A stretch of 64,000 nucleotides of DNA from Palsa-506 sp963836355 (lineage in GTDB: Bacteria; Actinomycetota; Actinomycetes; Streptosporangiales; Streptosporangiaceae): NCBI GenBank assembly GCA_963836355.1, contig CAWIJO010000029.1:248001-312000 (forward strand). The letters are read 5' to 3'. Positions 50,511-60,416 of the stretch are shown here, piece after piece. The notes under the pieces were generated by a model. It did no database searches, was not told where the DNA came from, and was given only the letters and a program-made list of their open reading frames with translations. Made by a program: the position numbers and the translations under genes. The stretch's first letter is position 1, and each line of letters opens with the position of its first letter.

Positions 50511-51860
50511 ATGCTCGAATCAGTTCTTGTCGCCAACCGCGGCGAGATAGCGCGGCGAGTGATCAGGACCGCCCGCCGGATGGGCATCCGGGCCATCGCG
50601 GTCTACTCCGAGGCCGATGCCGAGTTGCCGTTCGTGCGCGAGGCCGACGCCGCGGCGCTGCTCGGCCCGGCCCCGCCGGCTCGTAGCTATCTCGACATCG
50701 ACGCCGTGATCGGTGCCGCCAGGCGGACTGGCGCCAGGGCCATCCACCCGGGCTACGGCTTCCTCGCCGAGAACCCGTCCTTCGCGGCCCGGGTAATCGC
50801 CGAGGGACTGACCTGGATCGGTCCGTCGCCCGCGGCGATAGAGCAGATGGGCGACAAGATCAGAGCCAGGAATCTGATGGAGCGGGCCGGCCTGCCTGTC
50901 GCCGCAGGCAGCAAGGCGCCGGTCACCGAGGTGGCGGCGGCGCTCGCCGAGGCTGACCGGCTTGGTTATCCCGTGATGGTCAAGGCCTCGGCTGGCGGCG
51001 GAGGCATCGGGATGAGCCCCGCGGCTGACGCCGCGGCGCTGCGCGCGGCGTTCGAGACTGCCCGGTCGCGGGCAGAGCGGTTCTTCGGCGATCCCGCGAT
51101 CCTGCTTGAGCACCTCATCGAGCAGGCTCGCCACATCGAGATTCAGATCCTCGGCCTGGCCGACGGGCGCGTCATCGCTCTCGGCGAGCGGGACTGCTCC
51201 GCGCAGCGGCGACATCAAAAGGTCGCCGAGGAGACCCCTTCACCCGGACTGACCGACAGCCTGCGGGCCAAGATGCAGGCCGCGGCGGTGCAGGCGGGCC
51301 AGGCCGTTGGCTATCGCGGTGCCGGTACCGTCGAGTGCCTGGTGGACACCGCGGCACAGGATTTCGTGTTCCTGGAGATGAATACCAGGCTCCAGGTCGA
51401 GCACCCGGTCACTGAGCTGGTCACCGGGATCGACCTGGTGGAGCAGCAACTCCTGATTGCCGACGGGTGCCCGGTCAGCTTCGACCCGGCCGCCGTCGCG
51501 TTCCGCGGGCATGCCCTGGAGCTGCGGATTTACGCCGAGGACCCGCGCCGGTTCCTGCCCAGTGCCGGAATGATCAGCAGCTGGGACGAGCCGTCCGGCC
51601 CGGGCATCAGGGTGGATGCCGGCTACGGCGCGGGCAATGCGGTGACCACGTTCTATGACCCGTTGCTGGCAAAGCTGTGTGTACACGGCGCCAGCCGGGC
51701 TGAGGCACTCGCCCGGGCCAGCGAGGCGGTCGCCGGATTCGTGCTCACCGGGCCGAAGACCAATCTTCCCTTCCTCGCCGACCTGCTGGCCAGCAGCGAG
51801 TTCGCCAGCGGCGCCTATGACACGTCCGTGATTGCCCGGCTGCGTCCCGGGACGGGCTGA
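50511..51860 (+). CDS. accC: Biotin carboxylase subunit (AccC type)
   Basis: The 449-residue ATP-grasp enzyme carboxylates biotin with bicarbonate and ATP. The N-terminal domain has VLVANRGEIARRVIRTARRMGI and HPGYGFLAENPSFA. The ATP loop is VMVKASAGGGGIGM, and RDCSAQRRHQKVAEETPSP, EMNTRLQVEHPVTE and FYDPLLAKLCVHG supply the other conserved elements. The length is that of a stand-alone biotin carboxylase, without biotin or carboxyltransferase domains. A biotinyl-domain gene follows 69 bp downstream and may be its carrier. No carboxyltransferase gene is in the window, so whether it serves acetyl-CoA, propionyl-CoA or another substrate cannot be decided. Confidence 0.9.
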   Translation: MLESVLVANRGEIARRVIRTARRMGIRAIAVYSEADAELPFVREADAAALLGPAPPARSYLDIDAVIGAARRTGARAIHPGYGFLAENPSFAARVIAEGLTWIGPSPAAIEQMGDKIRARNLMERAGLPVAAGSKAPVTEVAAALAEADRLGYPVMVKASAGGGGIGMSPAADAAALRAAFETARSRAERFFGDPAILLEHLIEQARHIEIQILGLADGRVIALGERDCSAQRRHQKVAEETPSPGLTDSLRAKMQAAAVQAGQAVGYRGAGTVECLVDTAAQDFVFLEMNTRLQVEHPVTELVTGIDLVEQQLLIADGCPVSFDPAAVAFRGHALELRIYAEDPRRFLPSAGMISSWDEPSGPGIRVDAGYGAGNAVTTFYDPLLAKLCVHGASRAEALARASEAVAGFVLTGPKTNLPFLADLLASSEFASGAYDTSVIARLRPGTG

Positions 51861-51929
51861 CAGCGACAATGATGGTGCCGGTGACCTTGGCGGCGGTTCC
51901 AGCCGGGCCAGGAGCAAAGAGGGGTGCAC

Positions 51930-52142
51930 GTGACCGAGATTCGCGCGGAGATGGTGGCGAACGTGTGGAAAGTGGTGGCGACCGCGGGCGAGCAGGTGCG
52001 CGACGGCGACACCCTGGTCATCCTTGAATCGATGAAGATGGAGATACCCGTCCTCGCCGAGGGCGACGGCATCTTGACGAGCCTGGCCGTGGCGGAAGGC
52101 GACGTGATCCAGGAAGGCGACCTCATCGCCGTCATCGGGTGA
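51930..52142 (+). CDS. Biotinyl carrier protein, TB7.3-like
   Basis: The 70-residue protein is a single biotinyl domain. The lysine to be biotinylated stands in LESMKMEIPV. Both halves of the domain (VWKVVATAGEQV and SLAVAEGDVIQEGDLIAVIG) are conserved, and it closely resembles M. tuberculosis TB7.3. GTG 51930 is preferred because GAGGGG lies five bases upstream; GTG 51924 would add two residues. In mycobacteria the same protein is found beside sigH/rshA and whiB1, so the position here fits. It probably carries carboxybiotin for the AccC upstream, but a free-standing role is also possible. The thioesterase gene follows after five bases. Confidence 0.9.
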   Translation: MTEIRAEMVANVWKVVATAGEQVRDGDTLVILESMKMEIPVLAEGDGILTSLAVAEGDVIQEGDLIAVIG

Positions 52143-52147
52143 GCTAG

Positions 52148-52582
52148 GTGACTAACATGCTGCTTTCCGTGGGCCTGAACGCCACGGTGCGCGCCGTCGT
52201 CAGCGAGTCGGACACTGCGACCGGACTGGGCAGCGGCGACTTGCCGGTGCTCGGGACGCCCCGGCTGCTCGCACTCGCCGAGGCCGCCGCGGTCGCGGCG
52301 GTCGCCTCGCAACTGGCCGTCGGCGAGACCACAGTCGGCACGTCCGTGCTGCTTGAGCACCGGCGGGCCAGCCCGGTCGGGTCCGCCCTCATAGTCGAGG
52401 CCGAGCTGACCGAGGTGGACGGCCGCCGGCTGGTGTTCAGCTTCATCGCGTTCCGCGAGGAGGCGGGCGGCCAGCCGGGCGACAGCGACGAGCACATACT
52501 GGGCGCCGGCACGCTGGAGCGGGTAATCGTCGACGCGGAGCGCTTCCTAGCCCGCGCCAGCCCCCCGCCAGCCCGTGCCTGA
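52148..52582 (+). CDS. Hotdog thioesterase, FlK-like
   Basis: The 144-residue hotdog protein matches the fluoroacetyl-CoA thioesterase-type family. Thr37, Glu45 and His71 have the same mutual spacing (8 and 26) as the catalytic Thr42-Glu50-His76 of FlK. They lie in LGTPRLLALAEAAA and VLLEHRRASPVG. It hydrolyses or binds acyl-CoA thioesters; the true substrate in such homologues is usually unknown, and fluoroacetate resistance should not be assumed. GTG 52148 lies five bases after the biotinyl gene, so the two are co-translated or co-transcribed. The end of the protein is Ala/Pro-rich and not conserved. Confidence 0.82.
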   Translation: MTNMLLSVGLNATVRAVVSESDTATGLGSGDLPVLGTPRLLALAEAAAVAAVASQLAVGETTVGTSVLLEHRRASPVGSALIVEAELTEVDGRRLVFSFIAFREEAGGQPGDSDEHILGAGTLERVIVDAERFLARASPPPARA

Positions 52583-52726
52583 CCACGCCCTGGCCGAGTC
52601 CGCCATCCAAGATCACAGATGATTCGTGCGTCAAAAGGCCCCCGGATCACCCGTGATCATGGAATACACGGCGGGGCGGGTTAGCCGCCGGCAGCCTGCG
52701 GAGGGGTGGCCGGGACAGCCGCGGGG

Positions 52727-54663
52727 TCAGACGCCGGTGGTGGAGCGGGGGTAGGCGATGGCTGGATCGGTGATGACGTTGACCAGGTAGGGCACGCCGG
52801 AGTCGAACGCGCGGTGCAGGGCCGGCCCGATTCCGGCCGGGCTTGTGACGAGTTCGCCGGCCCCGCCCAGTGCCGCGACGACCTGGTCGTACCGGCACTG
52901 CGGCTGCAGGTCAGCCGCGACGTCGTAGCCGTAGAGCGCCTGCATGGGGTGCTTCTCCAGGCCCCAGATCCCGTTGTTGCCGCAGACCATCACGACCGGC
53001 AGCCGGTGCCGTACCAGCGTGTCCGCGTCCATCAGCGAGAAACCGGCTGCACCATCCCCGAGAAGCAGCACCACCTGCGCCGACGGGCGCGCGATCCGGG
53101 CGGCGATCGAGTAGCCCAGACCGGTGCCCAGGCAGCCATACGGGCCGGGGTCGAGCCAGCCACCCGGACGCCGCGGCTCGATGTACCTGCCGGCATACGA
53201 GACGAAGTCGCCGCCGTCGCCGATCACCACGGCGTCATCGGCAAGTAGCTTCGCCAGTTCGCCGTATACCCGCATCGGGTGCACCGGGTCGGCATCGCTG
53301 GCCAGCAGCGGCCCGTCGGCGGCAACGGCCTTGTCGCGGGCGGCCTGCAGCAGCGACAGCCAGGAACCGGCCCAGCTGGGCCGGACGGAGCTGGCCGCCG
53401 CCGCCAGCCCGGCGCAGAACGCCGCGAGATCGCCGGCCGCGGATGCGGCCAGCTGGCAGTGCGCGGCAAGCTGCCCGGGCGCGTCGGCCACGTGTACCAC
53501 CTGGGCACGCGGTGCCCCGTCCCGACCGCCGAACTCGCCGTAGCCGAGCCGGAAGTCGAGCGGCGTACCGACCACGATCACCAGGTCAGCCTGGCCGAAG
53601 GCGACGGATCTGGCGCGGGTGACAAGCAGTTCGTGATCAGCAGGCAGCACGCCGCGGCCCTGTCCGTTGGCGATTACCGGCAGCCGGAGTTCCTCCGCGG
53701 CCTGTCGCGCGGCCGTGTCGGCCCGGTCCAGCCAGACGTCCGAGCCGAGCACGAGCACCGGGCGCTCGGCCGCGGCGAGCAGGCCGGCGATGGCAGTGAT
53801 CGAGGCGGGGTCAGGCGCATTCCGCTGGCCGCCGTCGGCGGGCACCGGACCAGGCCCGGCAGCGTGCGCCCAGCCGCTACCGGTTCCGCCGCCGGCCGTC
53901 TCCCCGCCGGCCGTCTCCCCGCTGGCAGCCCGGCCATCGCCGGTACCTCGGCCAGCACCGCTGGTGTCTCGGCCGGCGTCGTCGGCCGCACCCGGCAGCG
54001 GGCCGGCCGGGCCGAAGAGCGCCTCAAGCGCGATGTCGAGGAACACCGGCCCGCGATGCCGGCCTGCGGCCAGCCGGAACGCCTCATTAACCGACGCGCC
54101 GACCCTGGCCGCCTCGTGCTCGGTCCAGGCGCGCTTGGTGATCGGCGCGAGCAGCTGCGGATGGTCGATCTCCTGCAGGCTCCCTGAGCCCCACCGGTAG
54201 TCCGGTGCCCGGCCGGCCAGCACGACCACGGGTGACCCGTTAAAAAACGCAGTTGTTAGCGCACTGATGCCGTTCGTGACTCCGGGCCGGCCGTGAGTAC
54301 GGCGAATCCTGGCGTGCGCTCGAGCCGGGCCGTGGCCTCCGCGGCGAAAACGGCAGTCTGCTCGTGCCGGACGTCTACTATGCGCATCGGCGGATCCGCC
54401 GTGACCGCGCCGTCATAGAGCGGGAAGACGTGGCCGCCGGACAACGTGAACATGGTCTGGGCGCCATGCCGGAATGCGGCGGCGACCGCGTGCACGCCGC
54501 CGTGCGCTGCGGACTGCCCGCTGCCCGCTGCCGGCCTGCCGCCCGGCTGCTGCCCTGCTCCGCCCGCCTGGGCCGGGGTCGCTTCGCCGCTCGGTGCCTG
54601 GGCCGCTCCGGCACCCGGGGCTTGGCCTCTTTCGCCCGGTCGGGGCCGCGCTGCCGCACTCAT
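52727..54663 (-). pseudogene. ThDP-dependent enzyme (acetolactate synthase-like) split by a one-base deletion
   Basis: Two minus-strand frames join into one protein. The upstream part (54663 to about 54285) carries the ThDP N-terminal region GHVFPLYDGAVTADP and DVRHEQTAVFAAEA with the catalytic Glu. It shifts frame at VLTAGPESR, where GPGVTNG would be expected. Adding one base at about 54283 restores GVTNGISALTTAFFNGSPVVVLAG and leads into the downstream frame (54229-52727), which holds the rest including LLLGDGAAGFSLMDADTLVRHRLP, the ThDP-Mg motif. Either the gene is inactivated or the base was lost in sequencing. It may be an acetolactate synthase- or oxalyl-CoA-decarboxylase-like enzyme. 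The first 45 residues are low-complexity. Next to the GntR gene, same strand. Confidence 0.85.
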
Positions 54664-54706
54664 GCGCGTGACGCTATCAGCCCGATCTGCGGTGCTCCGG
54701 CGGCGC

Positions 54707-55468
54707 TCACGGGTCGGGCCTGCGCAACCTGGTGACGATCTTGTACCGGTCGCCGCGATACCAGGATTGCGCCCACTCGACCGGTGAGCCGGACGCGTCG
54801 AAGCTATGCCGGCTGACTAGCAGCAACGGCAGCCCCACGTCTACCCCGAGCAGCCGGGCATCTTCCGGGCCCGCCAGCGCCGTCTCGATGGTCTCCTCCG
54901 CCTCCGCCAGCTCGACACCGTACGCCGAGGTCAGGGTCTGGTACAGGGAAGCGTTCTTCCGCAGGCTCCGGCGCAGCCCGGGAAAGCGGCGCGCGGACAA
55001 GGAGGAGACATCGATCGACATCGGCTCGCCATCTGCCAGCCGGAGCCGGTGCACTCGCAGTACCCGGCCGCCGGCCCGGATGCCCAGATATCCCGCCAGC
55101 TGTTCCTCGGCTGCGATGTAGCCGGTGTCCAGGATCACGGTCCTGGGTTGCAGGCCATGCGCGCGCATGTCTTCGGTATAGCCGGTCAGCTCCAGCACCT
55201 GGGCGACCTTCGGCTTGGCAACGAACGTCCCCTTGCCCTGCATGCGGAGCAGCCTGCCCTCGACCGCCAGCTCGGCCAGGGCTTGCCGGACCGTGGTGCG
55301 GGACGTGCCGAAGCGCTGGGCAAGTTCGCGTTCCGGCGGTACCGCGGTGCCCGGCGCCATCACCCCGGTCAGCTCGAGCAACTGCCGCTTCACGCCGTAG
55401 TACTTGGGGAGCCGGGGACCGGGAAACCCGAGCTGGGCGCCGGCTGGCAGGGCGGGGGAGGCAGTCAC
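54707..55468 (-). CDS. GntR/HutC-family transcription regulator
   Basis: The 253-residue regulator combines a winged-helix domain (VPPERELAQRFGTSRTTVRQALAELAVEGRLLRMQGKG, about residues 43-80) with a UTRA effector-binding domain (YTEDMRAHGLQPRTVI to the C-terminus). HutC-type proteins bind sugars, amino acids or phosphonates and usually repress nearby operons. The gene lies 43 bp upstream of the ThDP enzyme on the same strand and divergent from the kinase gene, so it may control the ThDP enzyme. ATG 55468 is accepted; the first 20 residues (Pro/Gly-rich) are not part of the domain. No palindromic operator was located with certainty. Confidence 0.88.
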   Translation of the reverse strand: MTASPALPAGAQLGFPGPRLPKYYGVKRQLLELTGVMAPGTAVPPERELAQRFGTSRTTVRQALAELAVEGRLLRMQGKGTFVAKPKVAQVLELTGYTEDMRAHGLQPRTVILDTGYIAAEEQLAGYLGIRAGGRVLRVHRLRLADGEPMSIDVSSLSARRFPGLRRSLRKNASLYQTLTSAYGVELAEAEETIETALAGPEDARLLGVDVGLPLLLVSRHSFDASGSPVEWAQSWYRGDRYKIVTRLRRPDP

Positions 55469-55636
55469 GTTTGGTTCCCTTCCCGCTGGCGGGGGCTATC
55501 CGGCCATGATGGCCTACCCCGGCCGGCCCGGAACCGGCGCACCGCGAATTATCGCGTTGCCCGGCGGGCGAGAGCTAGTGCGGGTGGGAGCGCGGTGGCC
55601 GGATGCGGCCGGCCGGGCCGGTGCGATGATGGCCAG

Positions 55637-57142
55637 ATGCCTACCCTGACCGACCTCGCCCGCCGGCATGCGGATCTCACCGAGGCCGGCCTCGACTGGC
55701 TGCACGCGCTCGTTTCCGACTGGCAGCTGCTAGCCGACCTGTCATTTGCCGACCTTGTGCTCTGGGCGCCGCTGCGGCACAGCAGCGGCTGGGTGGCGCT
55801 AGCGCAGATGCGCCCGACGACAGGGCCGACCGCCTTTCCCGATGACGTAGTTGGCTCCGTGCTGCCCGCCGGCGCGCGGCCATTCCTTGATGTCGCGCTG
55901 CGGGAACGGCGAATCTGCCGGGAAGGCGACCCGGAATGGGTGGATGGCGTCCCGGTTCGCCATGAGACCATTCCCGTCGCGAAGGACGGCGAGGTAATCG
56001 CGGTGGTCGAGCGGTCCACCAATCTGAGTTCCGCGCGCACGCCCAGCCGGATGGAACTCACCTACCTGCGGGCCGCCGACGACCTGGCCCAGATGGTCGC
56101 CGCCGGCATATTCCCGTGCCTTGGCGAGGCACCTGCACTGGTCAGGTCGCCCCGGGTGGGGGATGGCCTGCTGCGCCTCGGCCGGTCCGGGAAGGTTGCT
56201 TACGCCAGTCCGAACGCGCTGTCCGCGTACCGCAGGCTCGGCCTGACCGCCGACCTGGTGGGCGCCGAGCTTGGCCCGCTGACCGCCCGGCTCTGTTCCA
56301 GCCATGCCCCGCGGGACAACTCGCTGATGCTGACCGCCAGCGGCCGCGCGGCCAGGGAGGCGGAGGTGGAAGGCAACGGCTCGGTGGTCCAGCTGCGCAC
56401 GATCCCGCTGGTCGTGGGCGGTTCCAGGGCCGGTGCCCTGATCCTGCTCAGGGACGTGACCGAATTGCGGCACCGGGAGCGCGAGCTGATCACCAAGGAC
56501 GCGACGATCAGGGAGATCCATCACCGGGTCAAGAACAACCTGCAGACGGTCGCCGCCCTGCTGCGGCTGCAGGCCAGGCGGCTGCAGGCACCGGAGGCGC
56601 GCGGCGCGCTGGAGGAGGCGGTGCGCCGGGTCGGCTCGATCGCGCTCGTGCACGAGACGCTGTCACAGGCGCCCGAGGAAGCCGTCGACTTCGACGAGAT
56701 CGCCGGCCGGGTGGCGATGATGACCGGCGAAGTGTCGGCCGCCGAGGCGCGCATCGCGCTGGCCCTATCCGGCACGTTCGGGCTGCTGCCTGGCTCAGTT
56801 GCGACGCCGCTTGCGCTGGTACTGACCGAACTTCTGCAAAACGCAGTCCAGCATGGCCTGTCCCGCCCGGCTGGCGGAATGCCTGCCGGGCGGATCGAGG
56901 TGACCGCCCGGCGGCGGGCCGAGCGGCTTATCGTCACCGTGGCCGACAACGGCGCGGGGCTGCCGGACGGATTCGACCTGGACACGTCTACCAGCCTGGG
57001 GCTGCAGATCGTCCGCACGCTGGTGGTCGCCGAACTCGGCGGCCGGCTGGAGATCATGCCGCGCGCGGCCGGGGGGACGGCCGTGCTTGTCGACTTGCCG
57101 GTGGAACTGCCCGGCGGCATTGCGGCGCAGCCCGCAGGCTGA
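55637..57142 (+). CDS. pdtaS: PdtaS-like sensor histidine kinase
   Basis: The protein has 501 residues, the same length as M. tuberculosis PdtaS. It starts with a GAF-like H_kinase_N domain (LARRHADLTEAGLDWLHALVSDW to about residue 150), then a PAS-like segment around LLRLGRSGKVAYASPNAL. The HisKA_2 dimerisation box IREIHHRVKNNLQTVAALLRLQARRL contains the phosphorylated His. The ATPase part has LTELLQNAVQHGL and VTVADNGAGLPDGFDLD. No membrane helix is present, so it is cytosolic. PdtaS phosphorylates the ANTAR protein PdtaR, which is not in this window. ATG 55637 was chosen because the domain begins right there; the longer frame upstream lies over the GntR gene. Adjacent to WhiB1, as in mycobacteria. 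Confidence 0.9.
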   Translation: MPTLTDLARRHADLTEAGLDWLHALVSDWQLLADLSFADLVLWAPLRHSSGWVALAQMRPTTGPTAFPDDVVGSVLPAGARPFLDVALRERRICREGDPEWVDGVPVRHETIPVAKDGEVIAVVERSTNLSSARTPSRMELTYLRAADDLAQMVAAGIFPCLGEAPALVRSPRVGDGLLRLGRSGKVAYASPNALSAYRRLGLTADLVGAELGPLTARLCSSHAPRDNSLMLTASGRAAREAEVEGNGSVVQLRTIPLVVGGSRAGALILLRDVTELRHRERELITKDATIREIHHRVKNNLQTVAALLRLQARRLQAPEARGALEEAVRRVGSIALVHETLSQAPEEAVDFDEIAGRVAMMTGEVSAAEARIALALSGTFGLLPGSVATPLALVLTELLQNAVQHGLSRPAGGMPAGRIEVTARRRAERLIVTVADNGAGLPDGFDLDTSTSLGLQIVRTLVVAELGGRLEIMPRAAGGTAVLVDLPVELPGGIAAQPAG

Positions 57143-57248
57143 CCACGCAGCCGTCGGCCACTGTTGCAGCCCTGGCGCACTGGCCAGCGTCGCGGCCATG
57201 ACGGGGCAGTCCATGACGGGGCAGTCCATGGTCGTCAGGTGCGAGCGG

Positions 57249-57497
57249 TCAGACGTGGGCCCTGATTCGGCTCGTCCGGCGCTTCAGCTCGCGGCGCTCG
57301 TCCTCGCTCAGTCCGCCCCAGACGCCGGCGTCCTGGCCGCTTTCCAGCGCCCACTGCAGGCACGGCTCTAGCACCGGGCAACTCTGGCAGACGAGCTTCG
57401 CTTCCTCGATCTGTACCAAGGCAGGCCCGGTGTTCCCGATCGGGAAGAACAGCTCAGGGTCCTCGTGACGGCAGGCGGCGATATGACGCCAGTCCAT
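57249..57497 (-). CDS. whiB1: WhiB1-type iron-sulfur transcription factor
   Basis: An 82-residue Wbl protein. Four cysteines hold the [4Fe-4S] cluster: Cys9 in IAACRHED, then CQSCPVLEPC with the CxxCx5C pattern. GVWGGLSEDERREL is the tryptophan turn, and the basic KRRTSRIR tail binds DNA. The length and sequence fit WhiB1/WblE, an essential NO-sensitive partner of the primary sigma factor. ATG 57497 was chosen from the GAGGAG site eight bases upstream; the frame is open to 57572. The gene is convergent with pdtaS. A TTGACA hexamer on its strand near 57621-57626 could be the -35 box. Confidence 0.93.
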   Translation of the reverse strand: MDWRHIAACRHEDPELFFPIGNTGPALVQIEEAKLVCQSCPVLEPCLQWALESGQDAGVWGGLSEDERRELKRRTSRIRAHV

Positions 57498-57965
57498 GAG
57501 GTCCACTCCTCTGTGAGGACAGAGCCGTGGCCAGCGGCCCGTCACCTCAGTCGTGCTTGTGAAGGATTTCACGAGCTAGGCCGTGCGCCGAGGATTAACC
57601 GATTGTCCCCGAACTTGAAATGTCAATTACGCAATGCAACTTGTGCTCCGTATTCACTCCCGGAGCGAAGGGCACTCGGACCATAACCATAGAGTCATGA
57701 CCCAAGGAGGCTGAGGCACGTGGCTGGCGCGCCGCCCCCGGGAGCGGTACAAGCCTCTCAAGCTAACCGATCAACCGCAAGGGTCTTTGGCAAAGGTTCG
57801 GGTGGATTTCGGTGTCAGATGAGTCACATTTGCTGGCAGGAGTCGCGTCCGGGGCCGCAGTACCAGCCTCGGGCCGGATGCCGAGATCGGCTGGCTTGGC
57901 CGGGGATATGCCGCTATCGGAATGGGCCGGGTGCCTTGCCCCGGGGCAGGCTGCCGGTCATGCCA
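57498..57965. other. Intergenic region upstream of whiB1
   Basis: These 468 bp lie between whiB1 and the lipid kinase gene, both leftward. Around 57600-57700 the DNA is AT-rich and holds a minus-strand TTGACA (57621-57626), a likely part of the whiB1 promoter. A plus-strand AAGGAGG near 57703 is followed by no convincing gene. Short open frames at 57720 and 57812 show no recognisable domain and run on over the kinase gene. Confidence 0.4.
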
Positions 57966-58913
57966 TCACGCGATCACGCGGAGTGCGCCGGGGACCGACC
58001 TGAAAGACACGCACTCGCGCTCGCCCATGTACTCGCCGTCGACCTGGAACGCGACCGGCCGGTCGGCCCGGATCGTCGCCTCGGCCGCATCGTGCAGGCT
58101 GACAACGTGCCGCCCGCGGGGCGGGCGGCCGCCGCGGGCCAGCATCTGCCGCAGCGTCCTGACCGTGCCGACGGTGCGGAGGCTGCGGAGCGCGAAGATA
58201 TCGAGGCCGGTGTCGAACCCGGCCTGCGGGCTAGTATGCACGGCCCGGCGTCCCACGTACGTCCACGGCGCGGTGTTAGAGACGATGCCGAGGAACAGCG
58301 GGCCGATCGGCGGCTGGCCGTCGCTGTCCATCGACAGCGCGGGATGACGCCGGTCAGTCACCCGGTAGTACTGCCGCAAGGCCATCCGCATGTACAGCAT
58401 GGGGGTGACCGGACGGCCTTGCGCTCGCAGCCCCTCCACGGCGCGCACCACCTCGGCATCGAGTCCGAGGCCGGCGTTGAAGGTGAAGTAGCGGTCGCCG
58501 GCCAGGCCGAGGCCAATGCTGCGGCTGCGGCCAGCGGACAGGCTGCTGATGATCTGCCCGGCGGCGTCTACCGGATCGGCCGGCAGCCCCAGCGCGCGGG
58601 TGAAGACGTTGGCGCTGCCGCCGGGCAGCGCGGCGAGAGCCGGCCGCCGGGCCGGCTGGATCCCGCCATGGTCAGCCTGGCCGGTACCGACTATCCCGTT
58701 TACCACCTCGTTGACCGTGCCGTCCCCGCCGAGCGTGAGCACCAGCCCGTGCCCGGTCTCGACGGCGGCCGCCGCGAGCTTGGTCGCGTGACCCCGGTAC
58801 CGTGTTTCCGTGACCGCCAGCTCCACGGCGGACGCCAGGGCACGCGTGATGACGTCCCGGCGGAGCGAGGTCGTCGACGTGGCCCGTGGATTGACGATCA
58901 GGATCGCGTGCAC
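57966..58913 (-). CDS. Diacylglycerol kinase family lipid kinase
   Basis: The 315-residue protein has the DAGK catalytic core. AILIVNPRATSTTSLRRDV starts the fold, VLTLGGDGTVNEVVNGIV is the nucleotide-binding GGDGT loop, and LPGGSANVFTRALGL plus FTFNAGLGLDAEVV complete it. Members phosphorylate diacylglycerol, sphingosine-like lipids or phosphatidylglycerol; the substrate is not known. GTG 58913 begins two residues before the first strand and was preferred to the upstream ATG 59048, which would overlap the divergent gene. The ribosome site is weak. The next rightward gene starts 31 bp away, leaving a very short divergent promoter space. Confidence 0.86.
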   Translation of the reverse strand: MHAILIVNPRATSTTSLRRDVITRALASAVELAVTETRYRGHATKLAAAAVETGHGLVLTLGGDGTVNEVVNGIVGTGQADHGGIQPARRPALAALPGGSANVFTRALGLPADPVDAAGQIISSLSAGRSRSIGLGLAGDRYFTFNAGLGLDAEVVRAVEGLRAQGRPVTPMLYMRMALRQYYRVTDRRHPALSMDSDGQPPIGPLFLGIVSNTAPWTYVGRRAVHTSPQAGFDTGLDIFALRSLRTVGTVRTLRQMLARGGRPPRGRHVVSLHDAAEATIRADRPVAFQVDGEYMGERECVSFRSVPGALRVIA

Positions 58914-58944
58914 CGGCCCAGGGTAGCGATCCGCACGAGGAGTA

Positions 58945-59355
58945 ATGAAAATGCAAAGTCCGCCGACGGTCCGGGCGGCCGCAGCCGTGCAGGCGGCCGA
59001 GGCGGCCGTCGTCTGCGCCGCGTCGGTGCTGTCCGCCGTTGATGCCACGGCCGGGAAGTCCTACCGGACCGGCAGTGGCATCGCGCTGACCCTGATCGGG
59101 TTCGGCACGGCCGCGGCGCTCGCGCTGGTGGCCGTCGGCCTCGCCCGGGCCAGGCGGTGGAGCCGGACCCCTGCGCTGCTCACCCAGCTGTTCACCGGCA
59201 TCGTCGGCATCTACCTTGTCGAGGGGGACCGGTACGACTGGGGGGGACCGGCGCTCGTGCTGGCGGCCGCCGGGTTCATCATGCTGCTGGTCCCGCCATC
59301 CCTGCGGGCCCTCACCAGCGGGCGCCCGGCGCCGCCGGCCGGGCCGCCGGGCTAG
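58945..59355 (+). CDS. Small four-helix membrane protein
   Basis: The 136-residue protein has about four membrane segments (for example VVCAASVLSAVDATA, IALTLIGFGTAAALALVAVGLA and ALVLAAAGFIMLLVPP) and a Pro-rich C-terminus. GAGGAG stands just before the ATG. The gene runs divergently from the lipid kinase. Similar short integral membrane proteins are common in actinomycetes and have no assigned role. No catalytic motif is visible. Its 3' end lies 47 bp from the sigma gene, and the two are convergent. Confidence 0.75.
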   Translation: MKMQSPPTVRAAAAVQAAEAAVVCAASVLSAVDATAGKSYRTGSGIALTLIGFGTAAALALVAVGLARARRWSRTPALLTQLFTGIVGIYLVEGDRYDWGGPALVLAAAGFIMLLVPPSLRALTSGRPAPPAGPPG

Positions 59356-59402
59356 GCCGGCTAGTTCCCCGCGCGCCCGGCGGGCTAGTCCTCGGCAGCA
59401 GG

Positions 59403-60412
<1,010 letters not shown>

Positions 60413-60416
<4 letters not shown>

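Noticed and set aside
52148..52582. Fluoroacetate resistance gene
   Set aside because: Only the catalytic spacing of FlK is shared; specificity for fluoroacetyl-CoA cannot be inferred and no fluorometabolite genes are nearby.
57720..59042. Long plus-strand open frame over the lipid kinase gene
   Set aside because: The frame is antisense to the well-supported diacylglycerol kinase for most of its length and its translation has no recognisable domain; it is a GC-codon shadow.
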